The notes: generated from the letters alone by a model not told the origin. DNA of 64,000 nucleotides from Coriolopsis trogii (GCA_020543525.1 JAHYIO010000028.1:1426001-1490000); one strand, 5' to 3'; numbered from the stretch's first letter, positions 1 through 11,986 are shown. A program made the numbers and translations.

Positions 1-1923
1 GCGTAGATGACAGGGAGCAAGGGGCGGCTTTGAGCATTGGGTGTGTGTGGTCTTGTGAAGCCTAGGATGGCATTCGCTGTCGATCCAGTGTATCCTAGCA
101 ACGCTACTACTCGTAGGAAGGTACATTCGGACCTACCCCCCCCCCCCCCCCCCATGAGTTTGATGGTACTCGCATCATGACTTCAAATCGGGAAGTTCAC
201 CTTCGTTCGTGGCGTAGACACTCCTGCCCAATTTGTACGAGTCTCGCCGCCTCAAGGCGTGCATCGTGGTATGCACCTTGGTGAATGAGGCGTTCAATCG
301 AAGCTTGTTCTTCCACACGGACTTGACGCACTTGGCTTGAATAGTCATCACAGATCGCATGGGATATGTCGTGTGGGTTCTCTTCTACCGGTCTGTCATC
401 AGGCTTTGCCGCTGAAAGTACTGCGCCAAAGCTCACCACAGTAAGCCTGACACTGCTCCAGAATAACCTGACTCATAAGCGCGTCACTATAGATCGCCAT
501 CCCAGACCTCGGAGATCTCGGTACATACCTGCACATTCACAAGAGCAGCCTCTGCAAGCGTCCTCTCACCTTGTGGTCAGGGAGGACTCCAACTGAATGG
601 ACTGGCCAAGCAATGCCAGGAGTGCAGACACGAGGGGGACCAAATTGGCCTGTTCTATGTCCCTGCGAGCAAGATGAGTCAGGCCCCACGGCTGGGGCTC
701 CTGATCACCGCGTGAAGACGCGTCTTCGACACCCACGTGGGGCCCGCGAATGCCTCTTCCCCAGGCGATGAGAGGCGCACGGGTGTTGTGAGGCTCTAGC
801 AGTAGTCAGAATGTTAGACAAGCGATATACCAAGGAAAAATTGCCGATACCTCCATCTCCATGATTGCCTCGAGCAGACATCCCGTGATCTGAGGTGAAA
901 ACAAACGTGGTGTCGTCGTCGAGAAATAAATTTGCTATCATTGGCTCTACCTCCTTGACGATGTTGTCCACCAAGCGAATATTCGCAAGATATTCCTGCA
1001 AGGATGTGGTAGTCACTCGGAGAGACCCATCATCGTATGGCTTACCTTAGACAGGGGGCCCGACCTATGTCCAATCATATCAAGCCCTGGAAGGTGGAAG
1101 AACAGTATGATCTTGTCTCCCGAAAGGCGACGAAGTAGATCAGCATTCTCGTGTGCCCTACGGAGGAATGCCTGAAAGTCTTCCAGCACTCAAACATCCA
1201 GCAGAGACGAGTCTAGAAGACACCGAACATGAGCAATACTCCTTAATCCAAAGGAGTGAGCAGTTGAGCACTTGTATTAGAGCCACTTCCTTCGTTCTCG
1301 TTGCGATAGTGACACTCCACCTTTCCCGATGTTGCCCCAGAAGCGAACATGGTCAGGATATCATATTCTCCAAAGGCGAACGTAACCATTGACTGATCGA
1401 ATATTGTATCATACTCGATCTGAGGGCATCAGTTTGGACAAGCCAATCGGACCGGAAGGCTACTCACAGGGTCAGGACGCCAGCCCGTCAGTTGGAAAAG
1501 TACACAACGCCTCTGGTGTACGCACTCTCATGACGCCTGATATATCCCGCCCTACTTTCGGATGGGATCCGTGTATGCGAGACACCAAATGCACCCCTTG
1601 TTTCTGCGATGGAGCGAAGATGAGGCGCCAGAAGACCGGATGACTGTGGTACATTCGACGACGCATCGTGCGAGAAGAGCAAGTCCGCACGCAGTCCGTC
1701 AGCTAGCGCAGCTTGTGAGGTAATTGACTGGGATATGAAACACAGAGATCGTACTAACAAAGAGAACAAGTCGTTTAGCTTCTGCTCCTTCAAATGTATG
1801 CTGCGGAAGGGAGGCACGATCGGCGTTTATCCTGAATTGACAGCCGAAAACGGCCCGGATGGAGAGGAGATGAAACAAGACTACGAGTGTATGTGTCCAC
1901 GGCGAGTCGGCCGCAAAGACCAC
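1..1923 (-). CDS. MCD4/PIG-N-like GPI ethanolamine phosphate transferase, 3' part outside window, possibly decaying
   Basis: This family adds phosphoethanolamine to the first mannose of GPI anchors in the ER lumen. Reading leftwards on the minus strand, joined exons give AEAKRLVLFV, then TDGLRADLLF after a 55 nt intron, VSHTRIPSESRAGYI, TGWRPDPV, EYDTIFDQSMVTFAFG, FFHLPGLDMIGH, EYLANIRLVDNIVKEVE, FTSDHGMSARGNHGDG, NTRAPLIAWGRGIRGP, SVGVLPD and VILEQ. The final visible exon, FLRVVALLGYTGSTANAI, resembles the start of the membrane region. The order matches MCD4/PIG-N and most joins use normal GT-AG introns. Oddities: no ATG is found in frame with the first recognisable exon. The conserved stretch between SRAGYI and TGW (about 1490-1545) is missing and the frame changes there with no good intron. 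The last intron carries an 18-nt poly-G before its acceptor. Identity to the family is clear; whether the gene still works is not. The 5' limit is approximate. Confidence 0.7.
136..153. repeat. 18-nt poly-C homopolymer
   Basis: An uninterrupted run of 18 C on the plus strand (G on the coding strand of the MCD4-like gene). It lies inside the predicted last visible intron, ending one or two bases before the inferred TAG acceptor. Homopolymer length may be a sequencing estimate. Confidence 0.95.
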
Positions 1924-1929
1924 AGCTTA

Positions 1930-2480
1930 CCATCCGTATGTCAGCATATGCAGTCTTAAAGAGTGCTTGCGGGGGGAGGAGGAATCGACGAGCCTCCTGC
2001 GAGGAGAGCTCCAACAGTTGAAGTACATGGCGAGGGGCGTGACTCGGGAGTGCGCGAAGGAGACAGGCCCTGCTTGACCCTAACGTACGTTCGCCCGTCA
2101 ACCTACAGAAGCTGTCAAATTGTGGGAGGCAAACGAGAGATACGTACACGGCAGAGAGAATGTGCCTGAGAGTGAGGGGGGCGTGAGTGTAGCTTGGGCG
2201 ATTAGGAACCTGATATCTGATATCGTCTTCGTGTCTTGCGAGTCAAAACATGGATGTCTGCCCCGCTTGGATACGCTTTCCCGGGATGAATGTGTTCCAG
2301 AAATGAAAGATGATATTACAAAGAAGACATAGCGCCTAAAGGTGAATGCCGGAGACATGGTGGGTGTGTCCAGATCAGTCAGAACGCAGGGATATGGTAT
2401 AGCAGATGTATGTCATGAACGTCATGCGAAAGCGTCGTCGAGAAGAGAAGCTCATGCGTTTATGCGAGGCATCGTGAATC
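1930..2480. other. Intergenic, no gene seen
   Basis: This stretch lies between the 5' end of the MCD4-like gene and the 3' end of YKT6. Only short unconvincing reading frames occur. It should hold the missing first exon and promoter of the MCD4-like gene and the YKT6 3' UTR. Confidence 0.5.
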
Positions 2481-3280
2481 TCACATGATCAGACAGCACG
2501 AGTTTTGCTATGCAAGTTCCGTTGAGTTGGTGAATGCACATGGTGGGACCGAGATGGACGGACCTTCTTCGCTGTCTTATAAAACATCTTACTCTGCGCT
2601 GACAAATTGTTTGAACGATCGACGAGATCGTTGATCTTCTCCCCTCGCTGTAGAACAGACTCGATGGTCTTGTGCTGCAGCGTAGACCGCGTGGTCAATA
2701 ATAGGCTGTACGAGACTTGGGATTGCTAGGACTGACAAGGATGATCTTGGTCTCGTCGAGCTCCTGCTGGACCTTCATGATTGCGTCTGCCTGCCTGGGA
2801 TCCTGGTACTTCTGCAAATACGTGTTGATTTCGGGGAAGGATATTGCTTGTGGGGTGCCGTAGGATGCCTGAGGAACCTTGGCGATGAAGTCGTCGAGAA
2901 GTTTCGTCAAGAGGGAGAAGGCTGGGCGGACAGGGTATTCCCCATCCGCAATCATGACAGCTGCAGCGGTGTAAGTGGATATTGGCCAATACGATGGGTC
3001 GGAGAGGCAACTGAGTGCGGAGGGTGAGAGGGATAGACTCACCAGCGAGTTGCTCCGCCCCGCCGCGATTGTAAACATGGGCGGTGTACGAGTTCTCCTG
3101 GATGCTCTGCCTCTGACCCTGTGGTGTTCGCTCTGCGACGGTGTTGGTGAAGAAACTCATGAATTCGGCGACGGAGCCACGCTGATAGAAGGAGAAGGAG
3201 GAGAGGTCTGATGCGCTGCTGAGGATCTTGCCGCTGCCATTAGGAGGGACATGGACGACAGCGAGGGAGAAGACCTTCAT
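2481..3280 (-). CDS. YKT6: YKT6 R-SNARE, longin domain and prenylated tail
   Basis: Ykt6 is an R-SNARE that acts in ER-Golgi, vacuolar and autophagosomal membrane fusion. Four exons (3280-3043, 2960-2737, 2674-2564, 2507-2481) join to 600 nt, giving 199 residues, the normal family length. The start [12 protein letters not shown] opens a longin domain with [15 protein letters not shown] and [14 protein letters not shown]. The SNARE core follows: [19 protein letters not shown], then [19 protein letters not shown], whose Arg in VLQRGEK is the zero-layer residue. The 27-nt last exon encodes QNSCCLIM followed by stop. This ending fits the Ykt6 pattern of a palmitoylated Cys next to a farnesylated CAAX Cys. 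The gene is divergent from SPF1, with about 260 bp between the two start codons. Confidence 0.95.
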
Positions 3281-3537
3281 GGTGTACTGGAGCGGGGCGG
3301 TGAGTACGTATGCAGATGGACGAGAGCGACGAGGATGGCGGCGGGGAGGACGATGATTGGGGCGAGTTCGGCGAGGTCGGCAGTGAGCAGGACGAGGGGT
3401 CACGTGCGCTGTTCCTGGCTGTGGCTGCGAGACGTGGCTGAGGGAGGCCGAGCGGCTCTGTGACCGTCGGCGTTGGCAAACGCTTACGACTCTCCTCCGC
3501 CGTCCTCCTCGTCCCCAAGACCGTCGCCGAGGCCAAA

Positions 3538-6500
3538 ATGTATGTCGGATCGTCGAAAGAATGGCAAGACAAACGCTGACCATCTCCCAGGAGCTCGGTC
3601 AAGGTCATCTCGACCGAAATTGCCGGCGCGTCCCTGCATGTCGGCCTTCCGTGGTATACGCACCTCTACACCGTCCCCTTCCTCTGCTTCTACCCTGTCC
3701 TCGCCTACGCATACTTCATCAAGTACGACGAATGGCTCCAGAGCGAAGAGTGGACTTTCCTCGCGTGCGTCACCCTAGGTCTCGGTCACTCCCTCAGCTT
3801 CCTCGTCACGCGGTGGAATACCGGAGCAAAGGCTTGGGTCACCACTCGCAAGGTGCGTACCGTTCAGAGATATCTGCCACCGAGGCTACAATGTCGTTTT
3901 TCAGGCGCGTTCTCTCGAGGATGCAGATTGCCTCCGTATCATTCCTGCCCCTCACAGGGGCGAGGGCGAAATCGTCCCCCTCGTCAAGAAGGATCCCTCC
4001 AATCCCGCGACATACGTATTCAACTATCAGCAAGACACGTATGTCATTACCTCTACCTCGCCCATCACCTTCTCCCGTCTTCCCTATCCTTGCTCTACCA
4101 ATCCGCCTCTTGGCTCGTTCCTGTCCCCGCCTTCCCTCACCGCTTCTGACCTGACCTCTCGCGGCTCTCTCTATGGCAAGAACGAGTACAATATCCCCAT
4201 TCCGTCCTTCACCTCCCTTTTTGCCGAGCACGCGACCGCTCCCTTCTTCGTCTTCCAGGTGTTCTGTGTCGCGCTCTGGTGCATGGACGAGTACTGGTAC
4301 TACTCCCTCTTCACCCTCTTCATGCTCATCGTCTTCGAGTGCACCGTCGTCTGGCAGCGTCTTCGCACTCTCACCGAATTTCGCACCATGGCGGTCGCCC
4401 CCTACCCTGTCTACGTCCGCCGCAACAATGTCTGGGTTCAAATTCAAAGCGACGACCTCCTTCCCGGCGACGTCATTTCCATTGCTAGACAACAATCCGA
4501 GACCAACGTTCCCGCCGACATCCTCTTGATCCAAGGCACATGCATCGTCAATGAAGCGATGTTATCTGGAGAGTCCACTCCACTGCTCAAGGAATCCATT
4601 GCCCTGCTTGACGCAAATGAGCCTCTTGACGTCGATGGCGCACACAAGAACGCCGTCCTTTTCTCTGGTACCAAGCTGCTCCAGGCCACCAACGGAGGCA
4701 ACACCCCTGATGGGGGCTGTCTAGGAGTTGTCCTTCGTACTGGTTTTGGGACTGCCCAGGGTCAGCTTGTCAGGACCATGATCTTCTCCACCGAACGCGT
4801 ATCCGCCAACAACATGGAGAGCTTCTTGTTCATCGGCTTTCTACTTATCTTCGCTATTGCTGCAAGTTGGTATGTTTGGACGAAAGGTATTGAGCGCGAC
4901 CTCAAGAAATCGAAGCTACTCTTGGATTGTATCCTCATCATAACGAGCGTCGTGCCGCCCGAGTTGCCCATGGAGTTATCTCTAGCTGTTAACGCCTCTC
5001 TCGTTGCCTTGTCCAAGTATGGTGCGTACTCTAGTCTTGATTCTATGGAGGCGTCGCGTTCTCACCTTTTCTCAGCGATCTTCTGTACCGAGCCCTTCCG
5101 TATCCCATCCGCGGGCCGTGTAGATGTTTGTTGCTTTGACAAGACTGGAACTATTACTGCCGAAAACCTGGTAGTCGAGGGTGTCGCTGGCGTCGAGTAA
5201 GTCTATCATTGATATAGCATACTATTGAAGCTTAGCGATACGTCATGATAGTCCTTCGGATTCGGTGAAACTCGTAGACGTCAAGGCTACTGGCCGGGAG
5301 ACCACGCTTGCACTTGCGGCAGCACATGCCCTTGTACGCCTTGACGACGGTACAATCGTTGGCGATCCCATGGAACGCACCACTCTCGATGCCCTCCATT
5401 GGCAGCTTGCTAAGGGCGACAACGTCTCACCCGTTGATCCCGCGTCACCTCACCGTACAAATATTGCCATTAGGCGCCGTTTCCAGTTCTCGTCCGCGCT
5501 CAAGCGTATGAGTACGGTTTCTACTTTGCCTAACGGGCGGTGCATGGTTGCCACAAAGGGTGCTCCCGAGACGATCAAACGGATGCTCGCCCACGTCCCG
5601 GACAATTACGATGAGACGTTCAAATGGTACACTCGTCGGGGTAGTCGTGTCCTTGCCCTCGGATACAAAGAGATGGAACACATGAACGGAGATCAGGTAC
5701 GTTTGCGCGCGATCGCAGGCCCAATGGCGTGTACTGATTGCCTTACAGATCAATAAGTTATCCCGGGAGAAAGTCGAATCCGACTTGCAATTCTGCGGTT
5801 TCTTGGTCTTCCACTGCCCTTTAAAGGAGGATGCAGTTGAGACCCTCAAGATGCTTGGCGATTCGTCCCATCGTGTCAGTACTTCGCTTGTTATACCCTG
5901 TCAATGCTCTCAACTCTTTGTAGTGCGTCATGATAACTGGTGACAACCCGCTGACTGCTGTTCATGTCGCCCGTGACGTCGAGATTGTTGATCGTGATGC
6001 CCTCATCCTTGACGTCCCAGAAGGCACTACGGGTCTCGTTTGGCGATCAGTGGATGACACCGTCAATATCCCAGTCGACCCTTCCCAGCCGATTGACACT
6101 TCGCTGTTCGACAAGTACGACATCTGTATCACGGGCGCCGCTATGAAGCTGTACGAGTCCCATCCGTCATGGACGGATCTTGTGCAGAACACCTGGGTCT
6201 ATGCACGTGTCTCCCCTGCTCAAAAGGAGTTCATCCTCACGTCGCTCAAGAGTCTTGGCTATATCACCCTCATGGCTGGCGACGGCACGAACGACGTCGG
6301 CGCACTCAAGCAGGCTCACATCGGTGTCGCGCTCTTGGACGGTACCGAGGAAGACCTCAAGAAAATCGCAGAGCACCAGAGGAACGAGCGTGTCAAGAAG
6401 GTCTACGAGCAGCAGCTGAAGATTTCTGCACGGTTCAACCAGCCTCCGCCACCTGTTCCGCCGGTCATCGCACATCTGTACCCTGACGTTGTTGAAGCAC

Positions 6501-7713
6501 AGAAGAAGGCCGCTGAGAACCTGCAGACAGCGAGGAAGAAGAACCCGATGGAAAAGGTCAGTGTTCTGCATTAGCACTAACTGGTCCATGCACTAATAAC
6601 ATCATGCAGTTCGACCTTGCGTCTATCACGGACAAGCTAGCAGAGATGGACGCCGACGAAGACGTGCCCAAGATCAAGCTTGGGGATGCGTCTTGCGCAG
6701 CGCCTTTCACGTCGAAGTTGTCCAACGTCAAAGCCAGTAAGTCGAACGCTCTACGTTGCAAAGATGCTCTCGTCTGATATGCTTCACCAGTCACGCACAT
6801 CATCCGTCAGGGGAGATGCACGCTCGTCGCCACGATTCAGATGTACAAGATCCTCGCTCTCAATTGCCTCATCACGGCTTACAGTCTGAGTGTCCAATAC
6901 TTGGACGGGATCAAGTTTGGCGACTACCAGGTCACGATCAACGGCATGCTCATGTCTGTTTGCTTCCTCTGCATTTCCCGTGCAAAGGTCAGACCAGCCT
7001 ATTTCTTGACACCATCCCGCATCTAACCAGGTGATTGCGTGCACAGCCGGTAGAGAAGTTGTCGCGAGAACGTCCCTTGGGCAACATATTCAATCTCTAC
7101 GTGTTGTTGTCGGTTCTCCTCCAGTTCGCTCTGCACATCGCATCTCTCGTCTATATCACGAATCTCTCTCACCTTTACGAAGAGTACGTATGCGTTTGTG
7201 TCATCTCATACCCTCGTTCTGATTCGCTTTCAGGGGCGGTCCTATCGACCTCGAGGCAAAGTTCGAGCCGAACCTCCTGAACACTGCCATCTACCTCTTG
7301 AGTCTCTCGCAGCAGGTCTCCACGTTCGCGATCAACTTCCAAGGTCGCCCATTCCGCGAAGGCATTCGCGAGAACTCGGCTCTGTACTGGGGACTCGTCG
7401 GTGCGCAAGCGGTAGCTATCTCCGGCGCGACAGACCTCATGCCGGACTTGAACCGGTGGCTGCAAATCGTCGAGATGGAGAACTCGGTGCGTTTTATCTG
7501 TTCATTCGCCTCCGTGCAGTCAGACTGATTCCAACGTTGCTATAGTTCAAGTTCAAGCTGACGACGGCGATGGTCATCGACTTCGTCGGGTGTTTCTTGA
7601 TCGAACAGATCTGCAAGCGTCTGTTCGCGAACCTCGAACCGAAGCCCATGGTTACGCGTGGCCGCGAGAGGCGAGAAAAACGCAGGGCAGAGGAGGAGCA
7701 GAAGAAGGCCTGA
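3538..7713 (+). CDS. SPF1: P5A-type ATPase Spf1 (ER membrane helix dislocase)
   Basis: Spf1/ATP13A1 is an ER P-type ATPase that removes misinserted tail-anchored and signal-anchor helices. The spliced protein begins [13 protein letters not shown], and its ATG appears split by an intron (AT at 3538-3539, G at 3591). Membrane segments such as [20 protein letters not shown] follow. Then come [20 protein letters not shown], the LSGEST actuator motif, the P5A signature [13 protein letters not shown], the phosphorylation site CFDKTGTIT near 5140, MITGDNP and the hinge [16 protein letters not shown] near 6275. The C-terminal helices run to the basic end [12 protein letters not shown]. About ten introns are needed; one at about 5020-5073 is 54 nt long and stop-free, so it reads through in frame. 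The gene appears complete. Confidence 0.95.
3540..3590 (+). other. Intron inferred to split the SPF1 start codon
   Basis: Donor GTATGT at 3540 and acceptor CCCAG at 3590 flank 51 nt, with a branch-point-like GCTGAC 11 nt before the acceptor. Splicing joins AT to GAGC and creates ATG AGC TCG GTC, the only ATG found in frame with the Spf1 N-terminus. Unspliced RNA has an ATG at the same place but stops at TGA 3577-3579 after 13 codons. Confidence 0.7.
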
Positions 7714-8312
7714 GGCGCGAGCCAAAGGCCGGACTGTGTGCATCGTTTCGGATCTTGTTTCGGACCCTGCATACTGTAGAGTCATGTTAGATAGCTTAAT
7801 CCTCACACAATGCATCCCTAGATGAGGGCTGGACCAACGATTGTGATCTACCGTGCCCTTACTCTCGAAGGTTGTCGCTCCAGCATATGGCTCAGTGTTG
7901 CCCTTCAACTCGCGTTGCCCACTAGGTAGCAGATGAGATTACAGATCACGGGTCATGACAATCACAGGACATTTGTACGAAGCGGTCCCCACCAGTGCGA
8001 TGGCGAGGGAAACGTCATCCCTGCTGCTTTGTTTGACATAAATAGATAGTGTATGAGAGATGTGGCTTTTAAATCCCTGTACGGTGCACGTCGTTTCCTT
8101 GATGGCGGCTTCGCAGAATACCATGAATCACATCTCGGACTTGTTGCTATTCGGAAGCTGTATTGCGCGGAAAGGCGTGCGGACGCGGTACGAAGATTTG
8201 GAGAGCTCGCATGCATGTACATGTTCTGGTTCTCGACAATGAACGGTATGAACGTCATTCCACTGCACTGTGTTTCGCAACCTCATCTCTATTTCAATAC
8301 GTAGTGGTGTTT
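7714..8312. other. Convergent intergenic region
   Basis: This lies between the SPF1 stop and the hydrolase A stop. It should hold both 3' UTRs. I see no supported gene. Confidence 0.6.
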
Positions 8313-9531
8313 CTACTCAGCGATGACTTCAAGAATCGTCTGCAGTGCTAACTCAGGGTCGTCCCAATGCGTCTATGAGAAAGCATCAGGATTGCATGTA
8401 TGAAATGTCTTCATATGAACGAAAGGCTTACGAAGTGATTGGCGTCCTTGACCCACTTGACACTGAGGAAACCCCCGCCCCGAGCCGCGTTATCGTCCTC
8501 GACATGCCACGCTGTCGGCATGGAAGACGCGAACGAGCACTCCCCGACAATCAGTCGTATCTTCACGTGCGGAAGAGCCGCTCTGACGGACTCGCCGAAG
8601 AATGCCTTTGCATAACTCGCACGAAGCTGCGTTGCCGAGGAGGCACACCAGACCAAGTCTGGCTTGTTCGAGTCGTAAGACACGATCCGATCAATCTGGG
8701 AGTCAGACATGGTGAAGATACTCGGCGGGCGGAATGTCGCAGGGACGGCGACCTCGAGCACATCGGTGGAGCGCGTCGAGAGATGACCGTGGCGGAAGTA
8801 CGAGGTGAGCCATTGCGCGCTGATACGGAGTGCTTGGTCCGGAGTGAGCGTGGGGTCCATCAAGGGGGACCAGGACCGGGAGAACCGGGGAGATGCGATG
8901 GCAATTGAGGGAAGATCTGCCACGAGCGGACCGTGGTGGGAGAATGGCGATGCGTGAGTATTGGAACGGCACCCTGATGAGTCCGTGCTCACCGTGGAAA
9001 ACGACCGCGCGGAGACGGGATGTAAGACATGCCCGTACGCTGGCGGGGTAGGTGTCTATGTGTGAGAGTAGAGCGACGGGCAGCGTGCATCCGAGGGACC
9101 ATCCGAGGACGACGATGCCACCGGTCGTGCCATCGGTCGAAAGCGGCGGGAGCGCGTTTTGCTCTGTGAACTTGTGGATGAAGGTAGCAACTTCGCACGC
9201 TCTTGCGCTGAGGAATGCCTCTTTCTGCTCGTCATTGCTCGTCGGCAAGGAGTCTATCTCTGACGGTAGGAAGGGCGTTGAGCCTGGGTAGCCTCGCCGC
9301 CCGATTGCTACTACGCGGACCCCAGACGTGGGCGCAAGTCGAATCAGTTTCTCGTATATGTCTGCGGGGACTTTGTTCAGATGAAAAACGGAAGTGGGCT
9401 TAGAAAGGCTTACGGAAGCCGAAGACGATCCCGTGAACGGTGAAAACGGTGAGATAGGTTGAGGAAGCAGGCGCCCCACTATCGAGGTATGCCAGCTCTG
9501 TTCCATCGTCGTCGACCGCAATGGTGCTCAT
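8313..9531 (-). CDS. Alpha/beta hydrolase A of a tandem pair
   Basis: The protein starts MSTIAVDDDGTELAYLDSG, and an early motif TVFTVHGIVFGF fits the oxyanion strand of an alpha/beta hydrolase. VVAIGRRGYPGS and the nucleophile elbow VVLGWSLGC (GWSLG, Ser nucleophile) follow. The C-terminal block is NHF-THWDDPELALQTILEVIAE, where the His is probably catalytic. Three introns are inferred: after FGF, after RAVVFH, and between NHF and THWDD. Translation stops at 8315-8313. The substrate cannot be read from sequence. It has no signal peptide, so it is probably cytoplasmic. It is closely related to the next gene upstream, with the same start motif and the same intron positions. Confidence 0.85.
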
Positions 9532-10024
9532 GTTACATTCGAGTGACATCGTTGGCCAAGTGGGAGGGGATGGTGGGGAGCGACAAGAGGTCAACTTGGT
9601 CAACTTAGTCAAGAGCACAATTGACAGTGGCATCAGGGCGCTATGTGTATTAGGAAGGTCTGCTGGCACAAGTGACACTTCAGATCAGATCATCTGGGGC
9701 TTCGATACGCAGGCGGCAACGGGGACTCACGGAGGCACCAAGAAAGAGCAATCACGATAAACAAGGGACGTCAACTCTTCGAATCGGCGAGAACGTAGTA
9801 CTCCGACTTAACAGAGTTTACCGTGATATCCAGAGACCGAGAAAGCACATATTCAATGGATCGTGCTCACAGCAGCGCCAAACCTCATAGATATATGGCA
9901 CAAACATGACAGAGGTTATGTCGTGCGTACGTACCCTGACCCACAAGCAGGATTCCCGCGCCCCGCAAGTGTTTGGGTGATTCCATCCCTCGAGCTCAAG
10001 CTGTAGCGGCTGCTAGGAATTTCT
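9532..10024. other. Spacer between tandem hydrolases
   Basis: This holds the upstream region of hydrolase A and the 3' UTR of hydrolase B. No other gene is supported. Confidence 0.6.
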
Positions 10025-11191
10025 TCATTCCAAATCGGGATCGTCCCAATGCATCTGGCAGGGGTCAATACATCTATCGCTACCCAATAGTGCAGGTGGA
10101 CGCTCACAAAGTGGTTACTTCGGGGAATCCATACAAAATCGACAAGTCCGCCTCCAGCCGCAGCATCATCATCCTCCATCTGCCAGATTGCGTTGATGCC
10201 GAACGAGAGCGATGAATTTCCGATGAGGGTCGTGACCGTCATCTTCGGAAGTTGTGCCCTGATATCCTTGTCGAAGCACGCCTTCTTGTAGCTTGCATGG
10301 AGTTGGGCAGCGCAGCTCAGGAACCAAATAGCGTCTGGGCCGTTTTGGTCGACGGAGAGGATTTGTGCAATCTGAGTGTCGGACATGGTGAAGATGCTCG
10401 GAGGGCGGAAGGTGGCTGGAACGACGTATTCGATGATGTCGGGGGAGCGCGTGGAGAGGTCGCCGTGTTGAAAGTAGGCGGTCAGCCACTGCACACCAAC
10501 CTGGAGGGCTTGCTCGGGAGTGATACTGGTATCGAATTGTGGAGTCCATGACTTGGGAGCCTGGGGCAGTCCAAGGGCTACCTGCGGTGGCTCTAATAAA
10601 ACGACATGGGTCGGCAGAAATGGATATCTGAGTGAATTGACGAACCGTGCAGGATGAGAGCCCGTGTGTAGTCCCGAAGGCGCGTCCGAACGCTCTCGGG
10701 GTATTTATCCATATGGGAGACTACAGATAACGCGACTGAGCAGCCTAGTGACCAACCCAAGAGCGCTACACCACCGGTTGCGCCGTCGACCGAGATTGGT
10801 GGGAGGTTGAATTCTTGGATGAATCGGTCAATGAAGGCCGCCACTTCGGTGCCTCTGGCAAGGAGGAAGGCTTCCTTCTGCTCATCTGAGGCGTTCGCAA
10901 GACCTTCCACCTGGCCAGGAGGAAAGGGCGTTGAGCCACGGTAGCCACGGCGGCTGATTGCGACGAGACGAATGCCGAAGACTTGGGCGAGGGCTAGTAG
11001 CTTGTCATAGATGTCTTAGGTCATGACTTAGGAAAATAGATATCGGGAAGTTCAGAGAAGCACCTACGGAAGCCGAAGACGGTGCCATGAATGACGAAGA
11101 GGGTGACATATGCCCCTACGGCTGCGACGGGAGGGCCGCTGTCGAGATATGCCAGTGCAGTGCCCGTATTGTCGACTGTAATAGTGGACAT
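10025..11191 (-). CDS. Alpha/beta hydrolase B of a tandem pair, shortened C-terminus
   Basis: A paralogue of the neighbouring hydrolase in the same orientation. It starts MSTITVDNTGTALAYLDSG, with VIHGTVFGF, LVAISRRGYRGSTPFPP, the elbow ALLGWSLGC (Ser nucleophile) and PATFRPPSIFTMSDTQIAQI. The last block is NHF-MHWDDPDLE followed directly by TGA, so the protein ends about 10 residues earlier than copy A. The catalytic residues inferred from copy A are still present. The three introns fall at the same places as in copy A, as expected for a tandem gene duplication. The GT of the second intron is followed by an unusual TCGT. Substrate unknown. Confidence 0.83.
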
Positions 11192-11986
11192 TGGTATCAA
11201 TCGAGAGTGAGCCTTGAGCATAGCAGGGCCTTTTAAGAGGGCTGCAAACGGGTCGGTTTACGAGGGGACACGGTCGCAGATGGATGGGGCGGCACGCGCA
11301 TCGCGGCGGCATCGGTCGTGGGCGGTGATTGTTGTCGTACACCGAAGGATCGAGGTTTCGGATGTGCTTCAAGCTGCACATGAAGTCGGCGTGACACGGT
11401 ATGGCGGCGTATACTTGTCTGCTACCATAGGCGGGTTGAGCTTGAATCAGGTACGCCAATGACTGAAACCCTTGATGAAATGGTCAACCCTCTGGATCGC
11501 CTTGGAAAAGGTCAAGAGATGATCCGATGAATGCGGACAAGTCCTCTTGAGAGACTTGGCTTGGTCGGTCAACGTTACCTCTTTGTTTCCTGCCGACGAC
11601 GCATTAAATGGCCGTTGGGAGCACTGCTGATGCCGCGGGGCCTGAGTGTGCAGCTATTGAGGCAGTGATAATGGGGAAGCGGTCGGACTGAGGGAAATTG
11701 TCTCCAGTACGCCGACGACACGTATGTTGGACCTCATTGACCGTCCATCATGGGCGGGATAGTAAACGCAGTGGTCGACTTCTGGAGACTTGAAGTTGGA
11801 CTTGAATGGATCCCTTCAGGCCTTCAGGCGCCGATAGCACGTGGGCACCCCGACACGTGCCGCGGGAGGGGAGTGGCACAGAAGGGGCAGAGGGCGGCCT
11901 GCAGCCTGAGCCTGACCACTGACCTCGACGGTGGCGACAACGACAACAACGACGGTCACATACGTTGTCCGCGGCGAGCTAGCAAC
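11192..11986. other. Divergent upstream region
   Basis: This lies between the start of hydrolase B (minus) and the RING gene (plus). The RING reading frame stays open upstream to 11750, but the composition there is not convincingly coding and the METLF start at 11987 is preferred. Promoters of both genes should lie here. Confidence 0.5.
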
